From contig NZ_CP043626.1 in assembly GCF_008807415.1 (NCBI RefSeq), positions 5,432,501-5,496,500 on the forward strand: DNA of 64,000 nt, written 5' to 3'. Source of the stretch: Pseudomonas denitrificans (nom. rej.). GTDB lineage: Bacteria; Pseudomonadota; Gammaproteobacteria; Pseudomonadales; Pseudomonadaceae. Numbering within the stretch: the first letter of the stretch is position 1; each line of letters opens with the position of its first letter. Below, in pieces: positions 1 through 8,715 of this stretch. A model generated the notes under the pieces. That model saw only the letters and a program-made list of their open reading frames with translations, did not search any database and was not told where the DNA came from. Both the position numbers and the translations under genes were made by a program.

Positions 1-555
1 GTCAGCACCATCGAGCCGCGCAAGAACCACGCCTACCTGCTCGAAGCTTTCGAGCGGCTCTGGGCGCAGGGCTCGACGGCGCGGCTGTGCATCATCGGGC
101 GGGTCGGCTGGAAGTGCGAGGACCTGGTCAGCCGCATCCACCGCCACCCGCAATTCAACCAACGCCTGTTCATGTTCAACAAGCTCAATGACCGGGGCCT
201 GGAGTACGCCTATGCCAATGCCCGGGCACTGGTATTCCCGTCCTTCGTCGAAGGCTTCGGCCTGCCGCTGGTGGAAGCCATGCAGCGCAAGCTGCCGGTC
301 ATGGCCAGCGATATCCCGGTGTTTCGCGAAGTGGGCGGCGACTTCGTCGCCTACTTCGACCTGCAGCGCCCGGAGACGCTGGCAGAGCTGGTGCAGGAAT
401 ATGAGGACAGCGACCGCTTCCCTGCGGCGCGCCCGGTTTCCGAGTGGCGCTGGCTGGGCTGGCGAGACGCTTCCCGGCAACTGGTCGGCCGCGTGCTCGG
501 CGCCCTGAAGCCGTCCGCCCAGCCGCAGCCCCGCCCTGAAGTGGAAGCGGGTTAG
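1..555 (+). CDS. wbpX: A-band (common antigen) LPS glycosyltransferase WbpX, C-terminal part
   Basis: Only the last 184 codons are present, because the frame is open from base 1. The product is a GT-B fold, family 4-type glycosyltransferase. The segment STIEPRKNH near the start is the usual nucleotide-sugar-binding loop, and EGFGLPLVEAM is the acidic E-x7-E motif that holds the donor nucleotide sugar. In Pseudomonas the neighbours wbpY and wbpZ follow in this order, and the three enzymes build the D-rhamnan common polysaccharide antigen on the cytoplasmic side of the inner membrane. The TAG stop is 1 nt before the wbpY GTG, so translation is probably coupled. The WbpX name relies on gene order and could be wrong at paralogue level. 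Confidence 0.82.
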   Translation, partial: VSTIEPRKNHAYLLEAFERLWAQGSTARLCIIGRVGWKCEDLVSRIHRHPQFNQRLFMFNKLNDRGLEYAYANARALVFPSFVEGFGLPLVEAMQRKLPVMASDIPVFREVGGDFVAYFDLQRPETLAELVQEYEDSDRFPAARPVSEWRWLGWRDASRQLVGRVLGALKPSAQPQPRPEVEAG

Positions 556-556
556 C

Positions 557-1690
557 GTGCGCGTTGCCCTGAATGCGCGAATCCTGCAGGCTCCCCGAAC
601 CGGCATCGGCCAGTACGTCTCGTCCCTGGCAGGGGCGCTGCAGGAGCAGGCGGATCTCAGCCTGGAACTGTTCCTGGGACGCGACTGGGGCGTGGAGCTG
701 CCGCCGGTGCCGCTGCCCGGCTACTCACGGCGCGCCGCGCTGGCCAAGCGCGTACCGGGCGCCTACCGGATTCGCCGCTGGCTGGAACAGGGCAGCTTCG
801 ATCGCGGCCTGCGCACAAGGGCCGTCGACCTCTACCACGAGCCCAGCCTGTGGCCGCTGGAGTTCGACGGGCCGATGGTGATGACACTGCATGACCTCAC
901 CCATGTGCACTATCCGCAGACCCAGCCGGCGGACCGCCTGGCGGAGATCGAACGGCAGGTGGGCAAGGGAGTGGAGCGCGCGAGCTGTGTACTGACCGAC
1001 TCCGAGCATGTCGCCGGTGAAGTGCGCCGCCACTTCGGCTTGCCCGCCGAGCGCGTCGTGGTGGCTCCACTGGGGTATGCGCGGCGCTTTCATCCGCGCC
1101 CGGCGGCGGAACTGCACGCGCCACTGGCGAGCTTCGGGCTGGCGCCGGGAAATTACCTGATCTGCGTCGGCACCCTGGAGCCGCGCAAGAACCTCCAGCT
1201 GGCGCTGCGGGCTCATGCCTTGCTGCCGGCGGCGCTACGGGCGCGCCTGCCATTGGTGATAGTCGGAATGCCAGGCTGGCATAGCGAAGGGCTCGATGAG
1301 ACGCTGGAGGCTGCCGTGAAAGGCGGCTGGGCCAGGGTTCTGGGCTACCAGAGCGACACGGCGCTGGCGCAATTGCTGGCCGGGGCGAAAGCCCTGCTCT
1401 TTCCCTCGCTCTACGAAGGTTTCGGCCTGCCCGTGCTGGAGGCGATGGCCAGTGGCGTGCCGGTACTGCTGACGCGCACCTCCTCGCTGCCGGAAGTGGC
1501 AGGGGACGCCGGCCTCTATGTCGATGCCGATGACCCGCGGGAACTCTGTTGCGCCATACAGGAGCTGCTCGACGACCCGGCCCTCGGGGACCATTGCCGG
1601 GTGCTGGGGTTGCAGCGAGCCCGGGAGTTCAGCTGGCAGCGATGCGCCCGGATAACCAGCGAAGCCTACCGGAAGGCTGTAGGAGGCTGA
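557..1690 (+). CDS. wbpY: A-band LPS glycosyltransferase WbpY
   Basis: 377-residue GT-B glycosyltransferase starting with GTG one base after the wbpX stop. The N-terminus MRVALNARIL and the glycine-rich TGIGQY loop are typical of this rhamnosyltransferase group. The C-terminal half carries GTLEPRKN and EGFGLPVLEAM, the donor-binding and E-x7-E motifs. Known WbpY proteins extend the D-rhamnose homopolymer from GDP-D-rhamnose in the cytoplasm. The gene lies between wbpX and wbpZ with essentially no spacing, so all three are read as one message. The start is chosen because upstream sequence in this frame belongs to wbpX. Confidence 0.88.
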   Translation: MRVALNARILQAPRTGIGQYVSSLAGALQEQADLSLELFLGRDWGVELPPVPLPGYSRRAALAKRVPGAYRIRRWLEQGSFDRGLRTRAVDLYHEPSLWPLEFDGPMVMTLHDLTHVHYPQTQPADRLAEIERQVGKGVERASCVLTDSEHVAGEVRRHFGLPAERVVVAPLGYARRFHPRPAAELHAPLASFGLAPGNYLICVGTLEPRKNLQLALRAHALLPAALRARLPLVIVGMPGWHSEGLDETLEAAVKGGWARVLGYQSDTALAQLLAGAKALLFPSLYEGFGLPVLEAMASGVPVLLTRTSSLPEVAGDAGLYVDADDPRELCCAIQELLDDPALGDHCRVLGLQRAREFSWQRCARITSEAYRKAVGG

Positions 1691-2847
1691 ATGCGCGTAC
1701 TCCACTTCTTCAAGACCTATCTGCCGGACTCCGTGGGGGCATCGAGCAGGTGATCAACCAGCTCTGCCGTACCGGGCGGCATCACGGAATCGAGCACCAG
1801 GTTCTCACCCTGAGTCCGAACCCCGAACCTGCGGAGCTGATGGTCGACGGGCATCGCGTCTACCGGGCGCGCCTCGATCTGCAACTGGCGTCCACCGGCT
1901 TCTCCTACAGCGTCGTGCCGCAGTTCCGCCGGCTGGCGGCAGAAGCGGACATCATCAACTTCCACTTCCCCTGGCCTTTCATGGATGTGGTGCACCTGCT
2001 GGCGGGCATCGACAAGCCGACGGTGGTGACCTACCACTCGGACATCGTTCGACAGCGGTACCTGTTCAAGCTGTATCAGCCGCTGATGCACCGTTTCCTC
2101 GGCAGCGTGGACCGCATCGTCGCGGCCTCGCCCAACTACCTCGGCTCCAGCGAGACCCTGCGCCGCTACCAGCACAAGGCAGAAGTCATTCCCTACGGGC
2201 TGGACAAGCACGCGTACCCGCTTCCTTCCGAGGAGTGCACGGCACGCTGGCGCCGCGAGGTAGGGGAACAGTTCTTCCTGTTCGTCGGTGTGATGCGCTA
2301 CTACAAGGGCCTGCACATCCTGCTGGAAGCCGTGCAGGGCACCGGGTACCCAGTGGTGATCGTCGGCGCCGGGCCGCTGGAACAGCAGTTGAAGGCGCAG
2401 GCGGCGGCGCTGGGCGTCGAGTCCCACGTGCGTTTCGTCGGGCGTGTCAGCGAAGAGGACAAGGTCGCCCTGCTGCAGCTGTCGCGGGCGATCGTCTTCC
2501 CCTCGCACCTGCGCTCGGAAGCCTTCGGCATCTCCCTGCTGGAAGGCGCCATGTACGGCAAGCCGATGATTTCCAGCGAGATTGGTACTGGAACCAGCTT
2601 CATCAATGCCAACGGGCTGACCGGCCTGGTGGTGCCACCGAGCGATCCCCTGGCGTTCCGTCAGGCGATGAGATGGTGTTGGGATAATCCGGAAGCGGCA
2701 GCAGAAATGGGACGGCACGCGGAAGCGCGCTATCAGGAGCTGTTCACGGCGGAGGCGATGGGGCGTGTCTGGGCAGATCTGTATCGCAATCTGCTGGACG
2801 AAAGGGCAGAGAAGGAAGGGCTGTTGCCCGAAGGTCGCTCTGGCTGA
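1691..2847 (+). pseudogene. wbpZ: A-band LPS glycosyltransferase WbpZ, frameshifted near the N-terminus
   Basis: The natural ATG at 1691 follows the wbpY stop directly and encodes MRVLHFFKTYLPDSVG, the expected WbpZ start. The frame then hits TGA at 1751-1753. From the next frame the protein continues GGIEQVINQLC and runs uninterrupted to 2847, with GLDKHAYP, FVGVMRYYKG and the late RSEAFGISLLEGAMYGKP donor-site motif. One extra G in the G5 run at 1735-1739 restores a 385-residue protein, close to the family length. WbpZ normally adds the first D-rhamnose in A-band synthesis. An in-frame GTG at 1750 could start a protein lacking about 20 residues, including the glycine-rich GGIE acceptor loop, which would probably be inactive. 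The cause is either a real mutation or a read error. Confidence 0.85.
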
Positions 2848-2919
2848 GCGACCGGGGCAACGAACTTACCAGTACAGTTATGGCGAGCCTGGAGAGTATG
2901 GCTCAGTTGTACTGTTGAA

Positions 2920-3135
2920 TCAGCGCCAGAACGGCTTGTTCAGTTCGGCGTAACGCTGGGCTTCGCTGATGCCGGCGTCGGCCAGCAGGCGGGAGTCCAG
3001 GCGGGCCAGCTGACGGCGGCTTTCCATGCGGCGCTGCCACAGGCGAACGGTGCCGACGAGGCCACGGTGGGCGCTGGAGGTGCTACGGGTAGTGCTCAGA
3101 GCTGCGGAACCGAGGGTACGTTCCATGGTGGTCAT
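2920..3135 (-). CDS. DUF1127 small basic protein
   Basis: 71 residues with the DUF1127 signature in the C-terminal half: an arginine-rich helix (WQRRMESRRQLARLDSR) followed by LLADAGIS and a YAELNKPFWR tail. DUF1127 proteins are short and basic, and in several proteobacteria they affect phosphate or carbon stress responses and RNA turnover. The role of this one is not known. It sits between wbpZ and the CoA-transferase gene, as in P. aeruginosa. A cluster of ACTGTA motifs lies 87-153 bases upstream of its ATG and suggests dedicated control. No partner gene is fused or overlapping. Confidence 0.85.
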   Translation of the reverse strand: MTTMERTLGSAALSTTRSTSSAHRGLVGTVRLWQRRMESRRQLARLDSRLLADAGISEAQRYAELNKPFWR

Positions 3136-3212
3136 CCTTCTCGCTTGTGGCGAGTAGTCAGTTGCTGAATGGATTGAGCATATGATCTGACTTTTTGGTC
3201 AGGGATGACAGG

Positions 3213-3288
3213 TACAGTTGCACTGTATTGCGGCTGGTCAGGCGATTGTAATTTTGAACTGTAATGGTCTTTTTCGGGGCTAACTGTA
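3213..3288 (-). promoter_or_regulatory. Cluster of ACTGTA operator-like sites upstream of the DUF1127 gene
   Basis: An odd-centred palindrome TACAGT-TGC-ACTGTA lies at 3213-3227, and two more ACTGTA half-sites in the same orientation occur at 3258-3263 and 3283-3288. The gaps between half-sites are 36 and 25 bases. The surrounding DNA is AT-richer than the genes. Related words also lie beyond the gene's 3' end (TACAGT at 2873-2878, CAGT-TGT-ACTG at 2904-2914). The pattern resembles tandem binding sites of a GntR- or MocR-type regulator, but the factor is unknown. I see no unambiguous -10/-35 pair. Confidence 0.4.
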
Positions 3289-3442
3289 CCGTTGCGCTCC
3301 ATTCTGGTGCGCAATTGGTAGGCGTCTGAGGTTTTTCGAGGCTGCCGGCCAGGGTGGCGACGGGGGAAGCTGAACAGTTGGAGCGGGATAAAAATCTGTT
3401 CAGGAGTGTTTTTACGTGGTTTTTTTCCGGCTGTAAACCCTT

Positions 3443-3470
3443 GCGGGCCATTCATTGCTGAATGACCCGC
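3443..3470 (-). terminator. Hairpin downstream of the acetate CoA-transferase gene
   Basis: A 12-base inverted repeat (GCGGGCCATTCA / TGAATGACCCGC, one mismatch, TTGC loop) lies 14 bases past the stop of the gene read leftwards. On the minus strand it is followed by a loosely T-rich stretch, not a clean T-run, so it may be a weak terminator or an mRNA 3'-end stabiliser. Confidence 0.5.
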
Positions 3471-3483
3471 AAAGCGTCTGGAA

Positions 3484-4980
3484 TCAGCTCGCCGCCAGCA
3501 TGTGGCCGCGCTCTTCCAGATTGATATGCCACTCCAGGGCCTCGCGCAGGATGTGCGGGGTATGGCCGCCGCGCTCGCAGGCGGCATCGAAGTAACTGTT
3601 CAGGGCGTCGCGGTAGGACGGGTGCACACAGTTGTCGATGATCACCCGCGCGCGTTCGCGCGGTGCCAGGCCACGCAGGTCGGCCAGGCCGACTTCGGTG
3701 ACGAGGATGTCCACGTCGTGCTCGGTGTGGTCGACATGGCTGACCATCGGCACCACGCTGGAGATGTTGCCGCCCTTGGCGATGGACTTGGTGACGAAGA
3801 TGGCCAGGTGCGCGTTGCGGGCGAAGTCGCCCGAGCCGCCGATGCCGTTCATCATCTTGGTGCCGCCCACGTGGGTGGAGTTCACGTTGCCGTAGATGTC
3901 GAATTCCAGCGCGGTGTTGATGCCGATGATGCCTAAGCGACGGACCACTTCGGGGTGGTTGGAGATTTCCTGCGGGCGCAGTACCAGCTTGTCCTTGTAG
4001 CGCTCCAGGTTGCCGAACACGTCGGCGTTGCGGCGGGTCGACAGGGTGATGGAGCTGCCCGAGGCGAAGCGCAGCTTGCCGGCGTCGATCAGGTCGAAGG
4101 TCGAGTCCTGCAGTACTTCGGAGTACATGGTCAGGTTCTCGAAGGGCGACTCGATCAGGCCGCACATCACCGCGTTGGCGATGCTGCCGATGCCGGCCTG
4201 CAGCGGGCCGAGGCTGTTGCTCATGCGGCCGGCGTCCACTTCACGCTTGAAGAAGTCGATAAGGTGGTTGGCGATACCCTGGGTTTCATCGTCCGGCGGC
4301 AGCACGGTGGACGGGGAGTCTGCCTGGTCGTTGACGACGATGGCGACGATCTTTTCCGCCGGGATCGGGATGGCGGTGCTGCCGATGCGGTCGTCGACCT
4401 TGGTCAGCGGGATCGGCGTGCGGGTCGGGCGGTAGGTTGGGATATAGATGTCGTGCAGGCCTTCCAGGTTGGTGTTGTGCGCGACGTTGATCTCGACGAT
4501 CACTTGCTTGGCGAAGATCGCGAAGCTGGCCGAGTTGCCCACTGAGGTAGTCGGCACGATGTGGCCTTCCTCGGTGATGGCGACGGCTTCGATGACGGCG
4601 ATGTCCGGCAGCTTGAGCTGGTGATTGCGCAGCTGCTCGACGGTTTCGGAGAGGTGCTGGTCGATGAACATCACGTCGCCGGCGTTGATCGCCTTGCGCA
4701 GGGTGCTGTCGACCTGGAAGGGCATGCGACGGGCCAGCACGCCAGCTTCGGTGAGCTGCTTGTCGAGGTCGTTGCCCAGGCTGGCGCCGGTCATCAGGCT
4801 GATGCGCAGCGGCTCCTGCTTGGCGCGCTCGGCGAGGGCCTTGGGTACGGCTTTGGCTTCGCCGGCGCGGGTGAAACCGCTCATGCCGACGGTCATGCCG
4901 TCCTTGATAAGGGCCGCGGCCTGGTTGGCAGTCATCACCTTGTCCAACAGGGAGGACATACGCACGCGATCACGGAACAT
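3484..4980 (-). CDS. Acetyl-CoA hydrolase / succinyl-CoA:acetate CoA-transferase family protein
   Basis: 498 residues, the normal length for class I CoA-transferases of the Ach1/AarC group. SGFTRAGEAKAVP forms the N-terminal CoA-binding loop, and TMYSEVLQDSTFDLID carries the glutamate that forms the glutamyl-CoA thioester intermediate. GGIGGSGDFARNA is the oxyanion/substrate glycine loop near the C-terminus. Family members move CoA between succinyl-CoA and acetate, or hydrolyse acetyl-CoA, in the cytoplasm, detoxifying acetate or bypassing part of the TCA cycle. The preferred start has GAGG 7 bases upstream; MSSLLDK seven codons later is an alternative. The gene is monocistronic, with hairpins on both sides. 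Hydrolase versus transferase activity cannot be settled from sequence alone. Confidence 0.88.
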   Translation of the reverse strand: MFRDRVRMSSLLDKVMTANQAAALIKDGMTVGMSGFTRAGEAKAVPKALAERAKQEPLRISLMTGASLGNDLDKQLTEAGVLARRMPFQVDSTLRKAINAGDVMFIDQHLSETVEQLRNHQLKLPDIAVIEAVAITEEGHIVPTTSVGNSASFAIFAKQVIVEINVAHNTNLEGLHDIYIPTYRPTRTPIPLTKVDDRIGSTAIPIPAEKIVAIVVNDQADSPSTVLPPDDETQGIANHLIDFFKREVDAGRMSNSLGPLQAGIGSIANAVMCGLIESPFENLTMYSEVLQDSTFDLIDAGKLRFASGSSITLSTRRNADVFGNLERYKDKLVLRPQEISNHPEVVRRLGIIGINTALEFDIYGNVNSTHVGGTKMMNGIGGSGDFARNAHLAIFVTKSIAKGGNISSVVPMVSHVDHTEHDVDILVTEVGLADLRGLAPRERARVIIDNCVHPSYRDALNSYFDAACERGGHTPHILREALEWHINLEERGHMLAAS

Positions 4981-5122
4981 GGGAAAACCTCGGGCAGTAG
5001 GAAGTGCGAGGCCGCCAGTCTAGGGACTCGGCGATTTTTGGCTCTTATACCAAGGTCGAAAAATCGCCCGGCCGGTTGCCTTCTTACTACCAAAGTTCAG
5101 GACATTTCCCTTTGCCGGAAAG

Positions 5123-5151
5123 CAAGACACCGGCGCGAGGCCGGTGTCTTG
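5123..5151 (-). terminator. Terminator of the pnt operon
   Basis: A perfect inverted repeat CAAGACACCGG / CCGGTGTCTTG with a 7-base loop lies 17 bases past the pntB stop. On the minus strand it is followed by CTTTCC, a short T-rich tail, so it is a plausible if not ideal Rho-independent terminator. Confidence 0.65.
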
Positions 5152-5167
5152 TGGATCGACGGTCGTC

Positions 5168-6604
5168 TTACTCGACGGCCTTGACCATGTCTTCGATGAC
5201 TTTCTTGGCGTCGCCGAAGACCATCATGGTCTTGTCCAGGTAGAACAGTTCGTTGTCCAGGCCGGCGTAGCCGCTGGCCATCGAGCGCTTGTTGACGATC
5301 ACGGTCTTGGCCTTGTAGGCCTCGAGGATCGGCATGCCGGCGATCGGCGACTTCGGATCGTTCTTCGCGGCCGGGTTCACCACGTCGTTGGCGCCCAGTA
5401 CCAGCACCACGTCGGTCTGGCCGAACTCGGAGTTGATGTCTTCCATCTCGAACACCTGCTCGTAAGGCACTTCGGCCTCGGCCAGCAGGACGTTCATGTG
5501 GCCCGGCATACGGCCGGCAACCGGGTGGATGGCGAACTTCACGTTGACGCCGCGATGGGTCAGCTTCTCGGCCAGTTCCATCAGCGCGTGCTGGGCACGG
5601 GCCACCGCCAGGCCGTAGCCGGGGACGATGATCACGCTGTCGGCGTTGGTCAGCAGGAAGGAGGCGTCGTCGGCCGAACCGGATTTCACCGGGCGGGCTT
5701 CTTTCGCACCTGCCGGGCCGCCAGCGTCCGCTTCGGCGCCGAAGCCACCGAGGATGACGTTGAAGAACGAGCGGTTCATCGCCTTGCACATGATGTAGGA
5801 GAGGATCGCGCCCGAAGAGCCGACCAGGGAACCGGCGATGATCAGCATCGAGTTGTTCAGCGAGAAGCCGATACCTGCCGCGGCCCAGCCGGAGTAGGAG
5901 TTCAGCATCGACACGACGACCGGCATGTCGGCGCCGCCGATCGGGATGATGATCAGCACGCCGAGGATGAAGGCCAGGGCCAGCATCACGACGAAGGCGG
6001 TGAGGTTACCGGTGAACATGAACAGCAGGCCCAGGCCCAGGGTGGTCAGGCCCAGCACCAGGTTGAGCATGTGCTGGCCGGTGAACTGCACCGGGGCGCC
6101 CTGGAACAGGCGGAACTTGTACTTGCCCGACAGCTTGCCGAAGGCGATCACCGAACCGGAGAAGGTGATGGCGCCGATGGCCGCGCCGAGGAACAGCTCC
6201 AGGCGGTTACCGGTCGGAATGGTGTCGCCCAGGTTCTGCACGATGCCCAGCGACTGCGGCTCGACTACGGCGGCGATGGCGATGAACACGGCGGCCAGGC
6301 CGATCATGCTGTGCATGAAGGCGACCAGTTCCGGCATCTTGGTCATCTCGACGCGCTTGGCCATGATCGAACCGGCGGTGCCGCCGACCAGCAGGCCGAT
6401 GATCACGTAGACGATGCCGGTAGTGGCGATCTCGCTGCTGATCTTGAACACCAGGGCTACGGTGGTCAGCGCGGCGATGGCCATGCCGATCATGCCGAAC
6501 AGGTTGCCGCGACGCGACGTGGTCGGGTGCGACAGGCCTTTCAGGGCCTGGATGAAGCAGACCGAGGCGATGAGGTAGAGGAGGGTGACGAGGTTCATGC
6601 TCAT
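5168..6604 (-). CDS. pntB: NAD(P) transhydrogenase beta subunit
   Basis: 478 residues. The N-terminal half has about nine hydrophobic segments (from MNLVTLLYLIASVCFIQALKG onward) forming the proton channel. After a charged linker near residue 290 comes the cytosolic dIII domain that binds NADP(H), with VIIVPGYGLAVARAQH, FAIHPVAGRMPGHMN and the conserved VLGANDVVNP. With PntAA and PntAB it couples inward proton flow to hydride transfer from NADH to NADP+. An in-frame extension upstream is possible but would run into pntAB. The ATG at 6604 lies one base after the pntAB TGA and gives the family's usual N-terminus, so I chose it. Confidence 0.95.
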   Translation of the reverse strand: MSMNLVTLLYLIASVCFIQALKGLSHPTTSRRGNLFGMIGMAIAALTTVALVFKISSEIATTGIVYVIIGLLVGGTAGSIMAKRVEMTKMPELVAFMHSMIGLAAVFIAIAAVVEPQSLGIVQNLGDTIPTGNRLELFLGAAIGAITFSGSVIAFGKLSGKYKFRLFQGAPVQFTGQHMLNLVLGLTTLGLGLLFMFTGNLTAFVVMLALAFILGVLIIIPIGGADMPVVVSMLNSYSGWAAAGIGFSLNNSMLIIAGSLVGSSGAILSYIMCKAMNRSFFNVILGGFGAEADAGGPAGAKEARPVKSGSADDASFLLTNADSVIIVPGYGLAVARAQHALMELAEKLTHRGVNVKFAIHPVAGRMPGHMNVLLAEAEVPYEQVFEMEDINSEFGQTDVVLVLGANDVVNPAAKNDPKSPIAGMPILEAYKAKTVIVNKRSMASGYAGLDNELFYLDKTMMVFGDAKKVIEDMVKAVE

Positions 6605-6605
6605 G

Positions 6606-6920
6606 TCAGTGCTTCTCCGCCTTCGGCGCTTTCTTCTTGAACATTTCCAGCATGCGGCGGGTGACCAGGAAGCCACCGAACACATTCACTGCAGCCAGGG
6701 CCACGGCCAGGGTGCCCATGGCCTTGCCCAGCGGGGTGACGGTCAGGGCGGCGGCCAGCATGGCGCCGACGATCACGATGGCCGAGATGGCGTTGGTCAC
6801 TGCCATCAGCGGGGTGTGCAGGGCAGGGGTGACGTTCCAGACCACGTGGTAGCCGACGTAGATCGCCAGCACGAAGATGATCAGGTTGTAGATGCCGTGG
6901 GAGATCAGCATGTCTTCCAT
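6606..6920 (-). CDS. pntAB: NAD(P) transhydrogenase alpha subunit, membrane part (PntA-2)
   Basis: 104 residues with three or four hydrophobic helices ([52 protein letters not shown]). This is the dII part of the alpha subunit, which is a separate gene in pseudomonads and fused to the NAD domain in E. coli PntA. The conserved [16 protein letters not shown] loop is present. It ends with a lysine-rich tail ([12 protein letters not shown]). It lies between pntAA and pntB with one base to pntB, so subunits are made together. GGTGAGA upstream of the ATG serves as the ribosome-binding site. Confidence 0.95.
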   Translation of the reverse strand: MEDMLISHGIYNLIIFVLAIYVGYHVVWNVTPALHTPLMAVTNAISAIVIVGAMLAAALTVTPLGKAMGTLAVALAAVNVFGGFLVTRRMLEMFKKKAPKAEKH

Positions 6921-6982
6921 AGTTTCTCACCGGTCTTCAGGGCCGGACGCGGGGTCCGGCGCGTTCTTATATAAGAAGGGCT

Positions 6983-8101
6983 TCAGCCGTTCTTGCGCAC
7001 GATCTGGCCATCACGGCACATCAGGCACGCGGCGACGATGTCGTCTTCCATGTTCACCGTGAAGCCGTCGGCGGTCAGGGTGAGCTTGAGGAAGTCGAGC
7101 AGGTTGCGTGCATAGAGTGCGGAGGCGTCTGCCGGCACCAGCGCGGCCAGGTTGCTCAGGCCGACGATGGTTACGCCGTGCTTGACCACGACCTGGTCGG
7201 CCTCGGTCAGCGGGCAGTTGCCGCCCTGGGATGCCGCGAGGTCGATGACCACCGAGCCCGGCTTCATTTCGGCGACAGTCGCTTCATGCAGCAGGGTCGG
7301 TGCCTTGCGGCCCGGAATCAGTGCGGTGGTGATGACGATGTCGGACTGCTTGGCGCGCTCGTGCACGGCCTTGGCCTGGCGCTCCATCCACGAGGCCGGC
7401 ATCGGGCGGGCGTAGCCGCCAACGCCTTCGGCGCACTCGCGCTCCTCGTCGGTCTCGTAGGGCACGTCGACGAACTTGGCGCCCAGGGACTCGATCTGCT
7501 CCTTCACCGCCGGGCGTACGTCCGACGCTTCGATCACCGCACCCAGGCGCTTGGCCGTGGCGATGGCCTGCAGGCCGGCAACACCGGCGCCGAGGATCAG
7601 CACGCGGGCGGCCTTAACGGTGCCGGCAGCGGTCATCAGCATGGGCATGAAGCGCGGGTAGTGGTGGGCAGCGAGCAACACGGCCTTGTAGCCGGCGATG
7701 TTGGCCTGGGAGGAGAGCACGTCCAGGCTCTGCGCGCGGGAAGTACGCGGCGCGGCCTCGAGGGCGAAGGCGGTGACGCCGCGTTCGGCCATGCGGGCGA
7801 TGTTCTCGTTGTTGAACGGGTTGAGCATGCCGATCAGCACGGTACCCGGCTTCATCTGCGCCAGCTCGCTTTCGCTGGGCGCGACAACCTTCAGCACAAG
7901 CTCCGAACCGTAGGCATCGGCGGCAGTGCCGATCTTCGCGCCAACGGCTTCATAGGCGGCATCCGGCTGGCTGGCGCTGACGCCCGCACCGCTCTGAATG
8001 ACGACCTGATGGCCCTGCCCGATCAGTTTCTTGACCGTCTCCGGCGTTGCTGCGACCCGCGTCTCACCGGCTTGGGTCTCGAGGGGTACACCGATCTGCA
8101 C
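6983..8101 (-). CDS. pntAA: NAD(P) transhydrogenase alpha subunit, NAD-binding part (PntA-1)
   Basis: 372 residues forming the soluble dI domain that binds NADH. It begins like alanine dehydrogenase (IGVPLETQAGETRVA). RVLILGAGVAGLQAIATA is the Rossmann dinucleotide loop, and PVKEQ-type and TALIPGRKAP motifs follow. An upstream TTG at 8107 is open, but AGGAG sits only 2 bases from it. The same AGGAG is 8 bases from the GTG at 8101, which yields (M)QIGVPLE, matching known PntAA starts, so GTG is preferred. It is the first gene of pntAA-pntAB-pntB. The 62-base gap to pntAB holds nothing striking. Confidence 0.93.
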   Translation of the reverse strand: MQIGVPLETQAGETRVAATPETVKKLIGQGHQVVIQSGAGVSASQPDAAYEAVGAKIGTAADAYGSELVLKVVAPSESELAQMKPGTVLIGMLNPFNNENIARMAERGVTAFALEAAPRTSRAQSLDVLSSQANIAGYKAVLLAAHHYPRFMPMLMTAAGTVKAARVLILGAGVAGLQAIATAKRLGAVIEASDVRPAVKEQIESLGAKFVDVPYETDEERECAEGVGGYARPMPASWMERQAKAVHERAKQSDIVITTALIPGRKAPTLLHEATVAEMKPGSVVIDLAASQGGNCPLTEADQVVVKHGVTIVGLSNLAALVPADASALYARNLLDFLKLTLTADGFTVNMEDDIVAACLMCRDGQIVRKNG

Positions 8102-8656
8102 TTGCAAATCTCCTGCGTGATCCTGGGATTGTCCGGGCTACTACGTTGGCGACCCGGGTTATCTAACTGGCAACGGTCTAATTCTTGTTCTGTGACCGGG
8201 CTGTGACCCGGTGGCCGCGGCATTGTGCAATCGAACCTGGAGGGCATCAAGAAGTTCTGGAGTGGTACGAAGCGATAACTACAAGTCACGTTTGGACCCG
8301 TAGTTTTCCGGTCACCACCGAGCCCGCGTGGGCCCTGGCGTTTAGCCTAATTGCCTATTGTGACCGGACGGAAATGCCATCCTCGCCGTGAATGACCCCC
8401 CATCAGAGGCTCCCCATGCCCACCGAAAGGCCCGGTAATCCTGCAACAGGCTCAGGCATAGGTGTTAATTAATGTTTCTAATATGGAGTATGAGTCATTC
8501 CTGATGCCTGATTTCCTGTAGCAGATTTTTTACATTGACTACGGGGTCAGGAATTCCATCGGGAAGCTTCAAGGCCGCGTGTTACACCGCGCCAGAGCCC
8601 TGAGAAGAGGTTTAGCAGAAAGTTCGGATTTGTCCGCGGAAAGCGGGAATGACACG
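8102..8656. other. Intergenic region upstream of pnt, no gene seen
   Basis: About 555 bases between the divergent-side start of pntAA and the SCO-gene terminator. The longest stretches open to translation are antisense shadows or lack a ribosome site. Around 8196-8215 ACCGGG and CCCGGT form a short inverted repeat close to the pnt start. The segment 8460-8545 is clearly AT-rich and probably carries promoter elements, but I cannot assign -35/-10 boxes with confidence. Confidence 0.5.
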
Positions 8657-8689
8657 GAAAAAACAACGGCCACTCTTATAGGGTGGCCG
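8657..8689 (-). terminator. Rho-independent terminator after the SCO/SenC gene
   Basis: CGGCCAC (8667-8673) and GTGGCCG (8683-8689) form a stem. On the minus strand the stem is followed by TTGTTTTTTCC, a clear T-run. It ends the oxidase-assembly operon. Confidence 0.8.
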
Positions 8690-8715
8690 CTGGGGGTGAG
8701 ACACGGTGTCGCGGG

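Noticed and set aside
3132..3587. Open frame in the gap before the DUF1127 gene
   Set aside because: It runs across a terminator and operator-like sites and into the coding end of another gene; no ribosome site or domain.
8023..8289. 88-residue minus-strand frame before pntAA
   Set aside because: It overlaps the start of pntAA in another frame and contains no recognisable domain.
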